DNA of 64,000 nt from Chiridota heheva (lineage: Eukaryota; Echinodermata; Holothuroidea; Apodida; Chiridotidae), in NCBI GenBank assembly GCA_020152595.1, contig JAIGNY010004480.1, positions 107,501-171,500 of the forward strand, in the 5' to 3' direction. This document shows, one piece after another, positions 1 through 12,045 of the stretch (the first letter of the stretch is position 1; every line of letters begins with the position of its first letter). The position numbers and the translations under genes are program-made. The notes beneath the pieces were generated by a model. That model saw nothing but the letters and a program-made list of their open reading frames with translations, was not told the origin of the DNA and did no database searches.

Positions 1-1142
1 AATCTGCTAATAATACCCCATAGCTCGCAATCTGCTAATAAGGCCCCATAGCCCGCAATTTTCTAATAAGGCACACATAGCCCGCAATCTGCTAATAAGG
101 CCCCATAGCCCCCAATCGGCTAATAAGGACTCTATAGCGCCCAATATACTAATATGGCCCCGTAGCCCGCAATCTTCTAATAAGGCCCCTAAAGCCCGCA
201 ATCTACTAATAAGGCTCCATAGCCCGCAATCTTCTAATAAGGCACACATAGCCTGCAATCTGCTAATAAGGCCTCCATAGCCCGCAATCCATTAATAAAG
301 CCCCATAGCCCGCAATCTGCTAATAAGGCCCCATAGCTTCCAATCGGCTAATAAGGACTCCATTGGGCTCAATCCACTGATATGGCCCCGTAGCCCGCAA
401 TCTTCTAATAATACACCTATAGCCCGCAATCTGCTAATAAGGCCCCATAGCCCGCAATCTTCTAATAAGGCACACATAGCCCACAATCTGCTAATAAGGC
501 CTCCATAGCCCGCAATCTATTAATAAGGCCCCATAGCCCGCAATCTGCTAATAAGGCTCAAATAGCCTCAATCTTCTAATAAGACACCCATGACCAGCAA
601 TCTTCTAATAAGGCCCCATAGCCTTCAATCGGCTAATAAGGCTCCCACAAACCGCAATATACTAATAAGGCCCACATAGCTCGCAATTTTCAAATAAGGC
701 TCCCATAGTCCCCAATCTACTAATTAAACCCCATAACCCGTAATTTTCTAATAAGACCCCCATTGCCCCCAATCTACTAATAAGGCACCTCTAGCTCCAT
801 TCTGTTAGTAAGGCCCCGATAGCCCTCAACCTGCTAATAAGGCCCCATATCTCCAATCTGGAAATAACGCCCCCATACCCCAATCTACTAATAAGGCCCC
901 ATAGCCCGCAGTCTGCTAATAAGGACCCTATAGCCTTCAATCTGCTAATAAGGTCCCCATAGCCCCCAATCTAGTAATAATTCACCCATAGCCCGCAATC
1001 GTGTAATTAGGCTCCCATAAGCCCCAGTTTACTAATAAGGCCCCATAGCCCGAAATCTGCTAATAAGGCTCCCATAGCCCCAATATTCTAATAAGACACC
1101 CATAGCCCCAATCTTCTAATAAGACACCCATAGCCCGCAATC
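1..1142. repeat. 28-bp satellite array (left edge of window)
   Basis: About 40 head-to-tail copies of a 28-bp unit whose core is CTAATAAGGCCCCATAGCCC. Successive copies start 28 bases apart at the left end and become more degenerate to the right (single-base indels, AATCTTCTAATAAGACACC variants). The array begins before position 1, so its full length is unknown. Because 28 is not a multiple of 3, the reverse strand stays open over 84-bp super-repeats and gives spurious open frames. No spacers are present, so this is not a CRISPR array. Confidence 0.95.
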
Positions 1143-1914
1143 AGGTTTGCAAGTTTATGAAAACATAATAAGGATTAAGGATATACTTTTTTCAATCCGA
1201 AGATTTGGGGCAAAATTGAAGTTTTGGGGGCCTTAAATTGAATGCTACTTTGGTCTAATAAAGACAGATAATACTATCATAATTATTCTCAAAGTTTGTT
1301 TATTACGGGAATTTACCAAGTAGACATCATTCATTTATTACCTTCAGCTCCTGTTTCTTTACTTCCACATTCTCCTCAGCTCCATTCTCGGTAGCTCTCT
1401 TTCCCTTTGCTGTTTTGGAAGCCATTCTAAACCTGTCCAAACAAAACGCACCGTGCGACGTGTTGAGAGCAACATGAGTTATATTCTTTCCTCGCAAACT
1501 TTTTATTCCGATACACTTTACCTTGCACTTTACCACCTAAATTTTGTTTTGTATCTTCACTTTCCGAGATTCTCTCTGTGCATGAGCCGTTCTTTTGTTT
1601 TTTGTTTTCCGTTGTGACCAGACTTTCACGCCCTTATCGATACTTGTACAGCGGCTCTCCTACAGTAGTTCCGAGATTTTTTCTAGTTGCCATGGGTCTC
1701 TTGGCTCTTTTTTTTTCTCCATCATGACAAAACGATTCTGTCTTGACCTTGACCCTCCATCCCCTCTCCGTTACCCTCCCTCCCCTCTCCGTGACCCTCC
1801 CTCTCCTCTCCTCTTCGTGACCCACCTGCTACCTCCATTGACCATTCTGCATCCCCTGTCCCCCAAATTATAATCATACAGGCCAACTATAAACCAGAAA
1901 GTTTTAAAAGAGTT
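1143..1914. other. Gap between satellite and LINE; short CT-rich repeat
   Basis: Apart from the candidate exon at 1342-1425, the only structure seen is a pyrimidine-rich tandem repeat at about 1745-1830, with units of the form CCCTCCCTCCCCTCTCCGTGA-like text of about 18-20 bases repeated three to four times. The open frames over it follow from the lack of A on one strand. Confidence 0.5.
1342..1425 (-). CDS. Candidate first coding exon of an unrecognised gene (28 codons)
   Basis: On the - strand an ATG at 1425-1423 has a good context (A at -3, G at +4). It opens a charged 28-codon stretch starting MASKTAKGKRATENG and ending VEVKKQELK. The stretch stops at an in-phase GTAATA that could be a splice donor at 1341-1336. 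If this is a real exon, the gene continues left through or beyond the 28-bp satellite and out of the window. The Lys/Glu-rich N-terminus resembles many nuclear proteins, but I do not recognise a family. A chance frame or part of a repeat is equally possible. Confidence 0.27.
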
Positions 1915-4900
1915 TACCTTTTCTCATACACAAGGCGCTCTACGGCCTTGTCGGTACCCTTCCGAAGGTCTTTACCTTCAGATCCGATAATCTTCTGGTG
2001 CACTGCACCAGGGACACTCAAGCCACCACCCTCCTCACCACCACCAACACCCTAGCTAATAGTAGTATTGACGTTACTGTCACCCCCACCGTTCCCTGAA
2101 CTCCAGCAAAGGCGTCATTAGAACTAGAGACCTTGCCTACTTGACCGATGAAGACCTCGTTGAGGAACTTGCCAACCAACATGTTACTGAAGCCCGTCGT
2201 CTCGTCCTCAAAAGAGACGGTGCCGAAACACCCACCAATACCATCTTCCTGGCTTTTGCCACACCAACTATCCCCTCCAACATCACTTCCGGCTACCTGA
2301 GAATCCCAGGCGCTCCTTACATCCCCACCTCCTCCCTTGTCATAAGTGTCAGAGGTATGGCCTTGGAAAAAAATCCTGCCGCAGCCAAGCGCGCTGTAGG
2401 AACTGTGGAGCCCCGGACCATGATAGCGCTTCCTGCACCAACACCACACTCTGCACCAATTACGCCGGTACTCACCCAGTCAACCAATTTTCCTCCATCT
2501 CAAAAGACTTCCCCACTAGGCTTCAGGGAAAGCAGATAACCAAGCTGAAAAGCCTTAATCCCAACATCACTTACCCGGAGGCCAGGAAGCAATTCCTCGC
2601 TTCCCTCCACAGCCCATCACCATTGCCAACAACCCAACCACACCCATTACCCAAACCACATCCACCACAAGTTCCCTCCCCTACCTTCCTTTCATCTCTA
2701 AGACCTGCGGTCCCTACCCCAACACCTCTAATGTCATAAAACATCAAACTCAATCCAACCTGGCTAACAAACATCAAACAAACAAACTAACCAACAAACC
2801 AACAAATAACCAATCAGCAAACAGCCCACCATGTAAACCCACACGTATGACGCTGAAGAGAGCATGGATTGTTCGATTACTGAACACTCCGAACATACTT
2901 CTCGTCCAACTTTAAAAAACAAGAGCTCCCAAAGAAACAGGGACAGATCCAAAGAAAAAAACAACAAGCCAACTCAGACCCAACAGATCTTTCTCCAGAT
3001 AACCCCTGCCTTCTTATGGCGTGCAACACAAATAATTACAATAAGACCCAGAACATTATACAATGAAACATCGGGAGTCTTAAGGCCAATTCTGACCTAC
3101 TGGCCACCACCTTCAACCTGGTCGTCAAGTTCTGCCTACAAGAAACCTTCAAAACCAATGACCATTATTCCCTCAAGAACTTCGCTTGCTACCATAAACA
3201 TTAAGTGGACGCCGACAGGGCCTGTGGGGGCGTCTCTATTCTCGTTAGACACGATATCCCACACAGCCCTGTTCATGTGAAAACCGACCTTCAGGCCGTC
3301 TGTATGTCTATCTCACTCCACAAAATCTTCACTCTTTGCAATATCTATCTCCGCCAACGCCAACGTTCAGCCAACCAGTTTTAACAACCTCATCTTTTAG
3401 CTCCCCTCCCCCTTCATCCTTCTTAATGACTTCAACGCCCACAACCCCCTATGGGGCTCCAATACCACCACCCCAGAGGCAAGCTCGTCGAAACCACTCT
3501 CCGTCAGCACAGCCTCTCCATGCTCAACACTAACTCTCCGACCTACCTTCACCCTGCCACAGGCACTCTCACCTGTAATGACCTGTCTATCTGTTTCCCC
3601 AACCTCCTCCTTGATTTTAGCTGGAGATCACTGCTGATGTCTGTGGTAGTGACCATTACCGTTTTCTTATTCACTCCAACCTTTAACCCCCATAGACCCC
3701 CCCCCCCCCATTGCAACCTCGGGAAGACCAAGTGACCCCTTTTTGAAACCCTTTGCGACTCGCACCCCCCTTTATCTCCTCGAGGGTGACGATCTCATGT
3801 CAAACTTCAGTGACATCCTTATCAAGATCGCCATCTGCTTCATTCCCAAACCCCCTACCACCCCAACCCCTGGTTCACTGATGACTGCAAAACCGCCATC
3901 AAGAATAGGAAAAGGGCTCTCAGAAACTTCAAAACTAAGCCGACCACCCACAATCTCAACCTCTTTCGCATCAGCCGTGCCAAGGCCAGGCGCACTATCA
4001 AGGACAGTAAAACCAACACTTGGAGCAACTTCATCTCTTCTTTTACCACCAACACCCCCACTAAGAAGATTTAAAGAATGGTTAATATCTTCCACGACAG
4101 GGTGGGCAAGTCTCCCATCTCCCATCTATTCTGGAATAGAACCTTCTTACCGCAAAAAAGGACATCGTTAACCACCTCGCCGCCTTTTTGCCCAATGCTT
4201 TCAAAACCAAAAAAGCTCGCGATGACGCCCGACGTATTACCTTTCCCTCCGACAACACCCCTCCCACCCTTTCTGAATTAAACCAATAATAAAACGTGCC
4301 CTCTACGTGGACGACCCAACCATCTTTACCCCTCCCATAGCTTTCCTCTTGTCGAAAATAGGCTCCAACTCAGCCTCATGCGGCTCCGGCTGATGCAACA
4401 ATAACGGTTTTAAATTCTCCAAAGACAAGACACTCTGCGTGCACTTCTATCATTTCAACAACTACCACCCCAGCCCGAACCTCGTGCTCAATGGCAATAG
4501 CATTCCTAAAGTTGAACACCTAGAAGAAAATGCAACAGCTCTCTCAAATTTCTCCGCCTTCTCTCCAACACCACTTGGGGTGCAAACCGCCATGCTCTCC
4601 TCAAAATCTTCAGGCTCACCATTCGTGCCAAGTTTAACTACGGCAACATTGTCTACTGTGTTGCTCACAACTCTTACCTCAACCACATCAATACCATCCA
4701 AAATGAAGCCCTCAGGAGTTTTCTGGGTGCCAAGAGTACCTCCCCAATCACCAGTCTTCATGTTAAAGCCAACGATTCCCCCTTTTTGCTAAGGTGTAGA
4801 AAGCTTAGCCTCTCCTATGCTTAAAAGGTCCTCATTAACACCTATAACCATACAACTTCATTAAGTACCCCAATTTCCCCACCCTCTTTGATAGGACTAA

Positions 4901-6118
4901 AATTATATCCCCTCCCTTCAACTTACGCATCAAATCAGACCTCCTTTATCTCGGCCTCGACCCCTCCACTCTTGGCACCTTCTCCTGGCCCACTTTTCCT
5001 CCCTGGCTACCCCCTCCCTTCTACCTACCTGGGCCTCTCCACTCATCACAAAATCCAAACCACCCGAACCTCTTCATCAACCTCCACAACCAAATCAAAG
5101 TCCAACTCTCAAACTACACCTCCATCTATACTGATATCTCCAAAGAAAGCGACAAGACAGCTGCTGCTGCCGTCATTCAATACATCAGTCTCAGTAGCAG
5201 GCTTCCCGACTACTCGTCCATCTTCTCGGCTGAGGCCAAGGCCATCCTCCTCGCCCTCAACTTTAATGAGTATCTCCGCTAGGCCGCTACTTTGCCATTT
5301 TCTCCGACTTCTCCGGCTGTCCTTACTTCTCTATTCAATCTTAAATGGGATAACCCAACATCCCACCTTCTACTCCATAAACTCCTTTCGCCCACCCTCT
5401 GCAGGAAAAGTATTATTTTCTTCTGGATACCCGGCCATGCTGCATCCCTGGCAATGACAGGGCTGATGCAGCCGCTAAGCTTGCGCCCTCAACTTCCCTC
5501 TACCCCATTTCTCAAGACCCTTTCTGACATCAAACCACTTATCGCTTCCCTTGTTCGTAAACAAACCTCATGAGACTCCCAAATTGATAACAAACTCCAC
5601 GTCATCCAGCCCAACATTCCGATCAAACTCACCATCCACAACCTCTCCCATGTCGACAACGTTCACATTACCCGTCTTAACATTGGTCACACCCACCTCA
5701 CTCACTCCCACCTCCTTATTGGCTCCTCCAACCCCTCAGCAACAATTGCCATTTCACCCTTACAGTCCATCACGTTCTTCTTGCTTGCCCCCTGCACAAT
5801 CTTCCCAGAGCTTTCCTTGCTCCCCACAACTCAATAGCCGAGCTCTTCCAGAAAAACCCTCCGGATAAAATTATCTTATTCCTTCATCATGCTTCCCTTT
5901 ACAGCCATATTTAGTTCTTCCCCCCACCCCCTCTCTGTGCTTTTTTTTCACCCTTGCACCTCCTCTCTCGATCCCAGCTTTTTGTCATTTTGTTTTTGTG
6001 TCTCTCTCAATCTCCCCTTGATTTCTTTCCTTCCTACCTCTGGAATGATCTAACCTCTCAGGCACAATTTGACCCTCATCAATTTAAGCCGTTATCAGAC
6101 AAACAAACTAAACCTTTC
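1915..6118 (+). mobile_element. Decayed Jockey-type non-LTR retrotransposon with RNase H (copy 1)
   Basis: Broken LINE readable in several frames. A gag-like ORF1 lies at about 2000-2720, with a short NSSKGVIRTRDL motif and two CCHC zinc knuckles (CHKCQRYG near 2340; CRNCG..DHDSASC near 2390-2440). An AP-endonuclease follows at about 3080-3640, including the motif NDFNAHNPLWGS at 3425-3460. Next come an endonuclease/RT linker at 3870-4070, a reverse transcriptase remnant with YVDD near 4300, and an RNase H domain at about 5100-5480 (YTDISKES, FSAEAKAILLALNF, FWIPGHAA). A C-terminal region rich in Thr/His (ITRLNIGHTHLTHSHLL) lies at about 5660-5730. The 3' end is near AAACAAACTAAACC. The RNase H and double zinc knuckle are typical of Jockey-group elements. 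Stops and frameshifts occur throughout, so the copy is dead. Confidence 0.88.
4270..4310 (+). other. Internal deletion junction in the LINE reverse transcriptase
   Basis: Coding homology passes from the RT N-terminal region (PPTLSELN at about 4255-4280) to the catalytic YVDD region (near 4300) within a few codons. Jockey-type enzymes normally have about 150 residues of fingers and palm here. The missing stretch indicates a deletion of roughly 450 bases. The size is an estimate from family knowledge, not from an alignment. Confidence 0.6.
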
Positions 6119-6264
6119 TGAATAGATGCTCCTTGACAGAAGACAGGTAAACCTGCCAAATGTGTCAGAAACTGTCTGGCAAGAAAACTAAGCATCAACC
6201 TACGATAGAGGGAAATGGCGAGAAAAAAATATTTTGTGATTCAAAACCTGCTATTTTAGTTTAT

Positions 6265-6740
6265 GGGTCATTTCATATAAGATGGACCAATTTTTTGAAA
6301 ATCATCAGGCCATTGTCTTCGATTTGGCTATTTTTTTTGTTCTTTTGCGTACAAATTGAACCAACTATTATGCACTTCTACCAAATTTGAGGTCAATAGC
6401 ATACTTACTTTTTAAAATACAGCCTCTCAAAGATTCTAACCCAAAAGCCTAAGAAAAATGGACCTAGATATTTCATTTTAAGGCCTTTTTGAGGTATCAT
6501 AACTCCATAAAGCAATGGTTTTAAGCAATTTTCTCTATTAATAATAGAGATTATAACCCAGGATATAAAGAAAGAAAAAAGTTGGTGGTGTGATATATGT
6601 TTGGGCCCATAGAGGCCCACAAAAATTGGAAAATGTTTATTTTGCATATACTTCGTTTGGTTTGTGCACACACAAAAAAAAATGGGCAAATCCAAGACAA
6701 TGACTTGATGAGCTCTGTTCTATCTTATATGAAATGACTC
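6265..6740. mobile_element. Foldback/MITE-like element, termini GGGTCATTTCATATAAGAT
   Basis: The left end GGGTCATTTCATATAAGAT (6265-6283) is matched in inverse by ATCTTATATGAAATGACTC (6722-6740). The inverted similarity runs inward for more than 100 bases: both arms read ...CATCA..CCATTGTCTT.GATTTG..., then a T run, then GTGCACAAA-like text. No transposase coding is seen, so it is a non-autonomous element of about 476 bp. Its ends resemble those of the element at 45838-46153. Confidence 0.75.
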
Positions 6741-7158
6741 TTATTCTAGGGCGCTTGGACCGCTTCCTTAATGGAGATATATTCTGTAAGGGAAAATAGA
6801 AACAATATTCAATGTTACTAACACATATAGTCCATTCACAACCAGAACCAAAAGGTTTAATTTGTGGTTCCTATTTTTTTTTTTTTTATATGCTGATTGG
6901 TTTGCAAGTTTTGTGGCATTGCATATCAACACACTAGCGAACATCACAATTATACCAAATATGAAATAAAACAAATTTGCGAATGTTAAGATATAAGCAA
7001 TTCAAGATTTTTACATTAAGCTCCGCCTACTCATTGATAAGCTTAATCTCGCCACCAAAAACAATAGGGCACATTAGCAGACCATGGGCTATCTGTGTGT
7101 CCTATATGACATAAATCCGGTGTATCGTTCTTGAGATATCGTATCTGTGAGCTGGGCG

Positions 7159-7159
<1 letters not shown>

Positions 7160-7190
<31 letters not shown>
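7160..7190. repeat. (CA)n microsatellite
   Basis: Uninterrupted (CA)15 run. It follows a stretch (7090-7160) with an ATCGTTCTTGAGATATCG motif like that at 32800-32815 and 32958-32973, suggesting it sits inside a dispersed repeat. Confidence 0.95.
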
Positions 7191-7194
<4 letters not shown>

Positions 7195-7333
7195 ATACAC
7201 ACATATAACATCTTGGCCGCATAGGTTCCTGATGCTATCGCATCAGAACCAAAAATGTAGCATAGGTCTAGAGATTTGTTTTTATAATATCTATGTCAAT
7301 AAATTTGATTACTTATAAACATTGCTTAAAAAC

Positions 7334-7615
7334 TTAAGTCCATACTCAGGGCATGAACTTGAAGGCTCATCAAACCGGTGCTTATCCCCATATATATATA
7401 TACAGATATAAACGGATGAGAGCAACTGACTATCCCTGAATAGGACCCCAGTCCACCACAGGTAACTCCCAGGCAGTGCACTGTTGGCTGGTACTCATTT
7501 TAAACTAATAAGTGGACTGGAGCAAGTACATGTTGAGTAAAGCGTCTTGCTCAAGAACAAAATGCAGCGCCCGTGATGGAAATCAAACCAAGTACCGGAA
7601 TCTGGTAAATTTAAT
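7334..7615 (-). mobile_element. tRNA-derived SINE family B, degraded copy
   Basis: Shares the body of a SINE family also found at 17172-17458, 22286-22524 and 49136-49296. Shared parts are a CAAACCGGTGCTTATCCCC block, the text CCAGTCCACCACAGGTAACT, TGGACTGGAGCAAGTA, and CTTGCTCAAGAACAAAATGCAG. The tRNA-like end is best preserved in the 22.5-kb copy. Here the body is interrupted by a short TATA tract at about 7391-7405. Confidence 0.65.
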
Positions 7616-8288
7616 AGACTTCAAACAAACAACCATTTTTAAGTCTGACTAGGGACAACTCCCTGGTCTGACTTGGCATTCATAGTAACTTCAAATTGTC
7701 CTGTTTATTAATCGGATAACTTTTATCCCGTAGTGGTGCCAAATAGGTAAAGATTTAGGAAAAGTGTATTATTTAGACAAATTGGTATAAGAATATCCAA
7801 AAAGTAAGTGATTTTTTAATCATCAATTTTCTACAACATGTGAATTCTCAAAAACAGAAATTACCAGCTATAACAACCCTTGTACGGCAATTCCAATATC
7901 AACCGTAATGAGGGATGTGTATAGGCCACACTTGAAATGACAACCATAGACATGGTAGGGGTCATTAGTATTAGGCTGCATAGAAAAAAACATCAAATTT
8001 TGTTAGTTTTGATTCTTTATCTAAATACTCCTCCATTATTTTTCATGAAACTCTTAAAAATGGCAAAATAAATTCGTTAACAATCCACACCCTGATAAAA
8101 TTATTCAAAAAGTTACATTCTTGGGTGCAAAATCAGGGAAAATGTAAGACACTCTTTTCATTTGATCATGAACAAATGTGAAATTTGGGATAAAAATATC
8201 CTTCAAAAATATATTGACTGTTATTTAGTCATTTATTAATTCATTATGTCAATTAATTTAATCAAGGCTTCAAACCAACGGCTGTTTT

Positions 8289-8720
8289 AAAGGATTAGTT
8301 TAGTGGTCAAGCAAGTTTACATTATATAAAAGAGAACGTCAAAAGAAACAAAATGGTGAAAAAAGCATTCAAAAATCTTATTCCGTTAAGGAGATATTAA
8401 GGTTTAAAGCTCTGTCTTATCTGTGTAGAAATGACTGGTGTATTAAGTCTACTATGGAAAGTTGTGAATTCATCCTAACATTCCTAACAATTGTTATTGT
8501 ATTTGAAAAAAATTAATTAAGTATTTCACTATTTGAATTATTTTCCCTCAAACTTTCTTCAGGTGGTATATTATAAATACCCTTCCTAGATTCGGTTTTA
8601 GTACGTTTTTGCATATCCCATGATGGTTTTTAAGCCACAAAATCATAGGACACAATATGTTAAAATACATAAAGACTCTAATAAACCAGCAGATAGTTTT
8701 ACAATGATACAGACTACCCC
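8289..8720. mobile_element. Long-arm foldback element family FB1, truncated copy A
   Basis: The left arm (8289-8440) reads AGGATTAGTTTAGTGGTCAA, then ACAAAATGGTGAAAAAAGCA, TTATTCCGTTAAGGAGATAT and CTGTGTAGAAATGACTGG. The unique middle (8530-8650) includes AGGTGGTATATTATAAATAC. Both match the full copy at 19941-20503. The right arm is missing or unrecognisable after about 8660. Confidence 0.8.
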
Positions 8721-9899
8721 ACCCCTATTAAAAAAAGTCAACTAGACATCAATGATAGTATAGCTCAACCCATAACAATGCAAGAAGAATTGATTGCTTT
8801 TATTGCTTTTATTTTTGTCAGATGTATTTTTATGATGTTTTTAAAGTTTTGTTTGAGGTCCATTCCATTTTGGGGCAATTATTCATCATGTTAGAAATCC
8901 AAGAGTTTTAACTTTCCTGTATGAGTTGTATTCAGTTTCTTTGTTTGGATTTAATGGCACCTTAGCAGCCAGGCCATACGTGCCAAACGAGGCTAGTTGT
9001 GAATAACTGTCAGATCGGTTCTCAGTGATGACTTGGTTTTGTGGTGGTTGCAATAAGGTTCACTTCATAGCGATGACTGAAAAATTATGCTTCTAACAAA
9101 AGCTATGTGACATTCAATGCATGGTGCCATTATTTCTCGCTCAATTACTGACGTTGGCGAGGTCAAAGGTCAATTCCACCACAATGTATGGTTATAAAAT
9201 ACATTTTGTAAACATAAAACAATTTCTAACATTAACACATTAATCTTCATAAATATTAAATTACTTTCATTTGGCCTGTACTGAAAAAAGATTACTGACA
9301 AAACATATTTCAAAACGGACAAGTGTGTCATATTTAGCCGGTAATTGGCCAAAGTAGCAGCTAAGGTTGTGACAGTTAGCATTTCCCCCCATAAACGTAC
9401 AGCTGTCATCATTACAATCTTTAACCGTTTAATCGTAAGGCCTGTTGTCATAAGTGGACGCACTTTTAACGCGAGTATACCGCGTCCTTACCGCGAGATC
9501 TCCACCAGGTCCTTAACAATAGACCTTCCATAGCAACCCACACTAATTCAAAAATAAGGCTTCGATATTGGCGGGCACAAACTTTTTTGACATGGAGTCA
9601 AGTGGTCCACCTTAGGGCCCCATGTGGGGTTAAGGGTAAAAGCTATGGGAAAATCCCCTGAGAGACCTCGTATTTTCCAAGTTTTAGAAACCCCCAAAAG
9701 ACTGAATGTGTTCACGGATTTTTAAACTAATTTAGGATAATTACGAACGATCTAGTATAGCAGCATAACATTTTTGCAATTGTTAGGCAATTTGAAAAAT
9801 ATTTTTCGGACAATGGAGCCCTCGTAACGGCGTCACTGCTTTTTGAGTATGAAAAAGTCCAATGAAAAGGTCTGTTTGGCCCGTCCATATGGAAAATTC
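8721..9899. other. No gene or repeat recognised
   Basis: Both strands show only short open frames of no recognisable family. 9340-9540 is somewhat richer in GC and CpG (GCGAGTATACCGCGTCC region) than its surroundings, but I see no promoter motif or downstream exon to support a gene. Confidence 0.4.
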
Positions 9900-9904
9900 A
9901 TATT

Positions 9905-10160
9905 AGTGTAATGTGCGCGAAGCGCATGAAATTTTACATTTTCAGTCTTTATAGGGTAATATTTGTGTTACTTTCTATCATGAAAAGATCGTATATATAT
10001 ATAGTCTGAAAAAAGGGATGTTTTCAATCTTTCAAAAGGTATGTTCCTTCTCTGAAAAAGACATTTTCTTCTTTAAAAGGTCATTTTTCCTTCTGAAAAG
10101 GCACTTTTCCCTCAAAAAGTTCCTTTTTAAACATTTGAGAAAAGTGGGGGACACTTTCCA
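9905..10160 (+). repeat. Dispersed repeat (family R1), copy 1
   Basis: Begins with GTGCGCGAAGCGCATG and continues through TGAAAAGATC to irregular repeats of TCTGAAAAAG and TTTAAAAGG. The same order of blocks occurs at about 40820-41000 (GCGCGCAAAGCG, AAAAAGATC, GGTACATTCCATCTCTGAT) and, shortened and inverted, at about 32695-32775. The small open frame inside it (10018-10275) is not credible as a gene. Confidence 0.65.
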
Positions 10161-10184
10161 CCTTTTGCCCTGCCGGACCCGTTC

Positions 10185-11025
10185 TGGTGTAAAAGTAAAT
10201 TTTGCCTTCCCCCCCCCTCCCCTAGTAAATTTCGGCCCTTATTTCCTAGAAAATTTGGACCCCCCAGACAATTAAGCCGTAGCCATCCAGTAAATTTGGT
10301 CCCCCATCATAGTAGAAATGATCTGCTAAGAAATTTGGTCCCCCTGTTGATCTTTCTTACAAAATTTGGTCCCCCAGACCATAAAGCCGTAGCCATCCAG
10401 TAAATTTGGTCCTTCGTCATAGAAAAACAGTCTGCGTTCATCAATACAGGATGCAATTTCATAGGCTACAACTTTGATGACCGACGTTGGTGCGGTGTTT
10501 TGAAAACAAAAAAACCAGATTTTCAAGCTTCAGTTTGAATTGTTTACATTTGCTCGAGGTGAGAAAAAGAAAGAAATTTATAAGAGAGTTGTGTCAGTAT
10601 TGTCATACCTTAAAAATCCAGATTTGATCTTGTAAGAGTTTGCTTAATTACGCAACATGGGTTATCAGCTTATATTGTGATTAGTAATAGTATCCAGTCT
10701 TTGCTGCTGACCTCTTTGCGTAAGAGTGTTGCCGAATTTTATCTATGGATTAATTTCTGTGAGAAAAAACAAACAAAAAAAAACAGTACAATGTTTGTTG
10801 TCAACTCTAAAGTAAGTACAGCGGCACTGTATTCCGTACAAAAACATGACTAATTTCGGGTTTAGCTTATCACTTCAGTACACAAAATTAATTGGAGGAA
10901 CCGCACAGACACGCTAGTAAATCGCCTAGTAAAATCAGTCCGGGGGACCAAATTCACTTGGTATTCCTTAGGAAATAAGGACCAGGGGCCGAAATTTACG
11001 GGGGGCAAAATTTATTATCACACCG
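10185..11025. mobile_element. Non-autonomous element with long inverted ends, TAAATTTGGTCCCCC repeats
   Basis: The left end (from 10185: TGGTGTAAAAGTAAATTTTGCC with a C run, TAAATTTCGGCCCTTATTTCC) is the inverse of the right end (GGAAATAAGGACCAGGGGCC, GAAATTTACGGGGGGCAAAA, TTATTATCACACCGG, to 11025). Near the left end a 110-bp unit containing AAGCCGTAGCCATCCAGTAA is duplicated in tandem (10271 and 10381). No transposase is present. This is most simply a MITE or foldback element of about 840 bp. Confidence 0.75.
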
Positions 11026-11649
11026 GCGCATATGCAAGATACGTGGATTATTATCCGTGCAAATAGCCGGAACGTTTCCCAATTCCCCAAATTATTTAGC
11101 CGGCAACTTGACAAATTATTTTGTTTCGGCTTTTGATCAGAAGTTCATCAATTTTTCATATGTAGGAGCATCTTTGAGTTATAACAAACTTTGGAATTAA
11201 CTCATATAGATTTACGTAAAACAGTTGTATAACTGTGAGTGAAAATACTGATGAATTTTTAAAGTAGGTTTTTCATCAAATACAATTTTGCATTAGTAGG
11301 CCTAGCCCATAAACAATTTAACTTAGGGGTTGCGCGAAATTTAGGCTAGACTGAGACATTTGCAGGCAAATCCCTCAGTATTTCAATGTAGTTTTTATTT
11401 TATTTATAAAATTTATGAATTTTAATGTATGTTGGTGTTAAGTATGACAATGAAATGATAAGTGCCTTAACCTTTTATACCTAAGTTACTAAGGTTTTTG
11501 TTTTTTCTCGACGACGACGAGTGAACACACAATTACAATGACGGGGTCGTCGCCTGCGTATTCGGTTATGATAGTAACAATGCTATCAGGAAACGCTTTA
11601 TACGACCCGGACGAAAACACAGGTACGACGTACGGACAGACATAACATC

Positions 11650-11696
11650 GACAACCAAGTCAATGTCCACGGCCTTTGATAACCAGTTGTGGTACA
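11650..11696 (-). mobile_element. SINE family A fragment
   Basis: Contains CCACGGCCTTTGATAACCAG and TTGTGGTACACTAG, the inverse of the body of SINE A at 11869-12045. It lies only about 170 bases from that copy and in the opposite orientation. Confidence 0.6.
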
Positions 11697-11868
11697 CTAG
11701 CGTTCTCCAAGCTTGCTTATCATTAATGGGATGCCCATTTCCAAATTAGAAATAGGTTGCACCTAGGCCATAGACCCTGCAGTAAGTTCTAATATTTCGT
11801 TCAAAACTATAAACCAGGCGGCTGGGTCCATATCATTTGATTGAAGACTGTAATTTAGACCCAGCTAC

Positions 11869-12045
11869 AGATCTCCGTGGTGCAGTGGTTAGTGCTTTGT
11901 CCTCGCACCCACACGTCCTGGGTTCGTATCCTGGTGGGTCTGCAACCAGTGGTTCACAACTGGTTATCAAAGGCCATGGCCGTCTTGATATAATGTCCAG
12001 CACTGGATGCTTTTGGGAGGTTAAACATTGCTATGCTATGCTAGG
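11869..12045 (+). mobile_element. tRNA-derived SINE family A, copy 1
   Basis: The tRNA-like head has a box A region (GTGGTGCAGTGGTTAGTGC) and a box B region (GGGTTCGTATCC), 30-odd bases apart, as in an RNA polymerase III promoter. The body reads CAACCAGTGGTTCACAACTG, ATCAAAGGCCATGGCCG, CTTGATATAATGTCCAGCAC and TGGATGCTTTTGGGA. The tail is a short (CTATG)n-type run, TGCTATGCTATGCTAGG. A near-identical copy is at 22541-22730. No flanking target duplication was confirmed. Confidence 0.85.

Noticed and set aside
1-1142. CRISPR-like array of regular 28-bp repeats
   Set aside because: Units are directly adjacent with no unique spacers, and the surrounding DNA is eukaryotic; it is a satellite.
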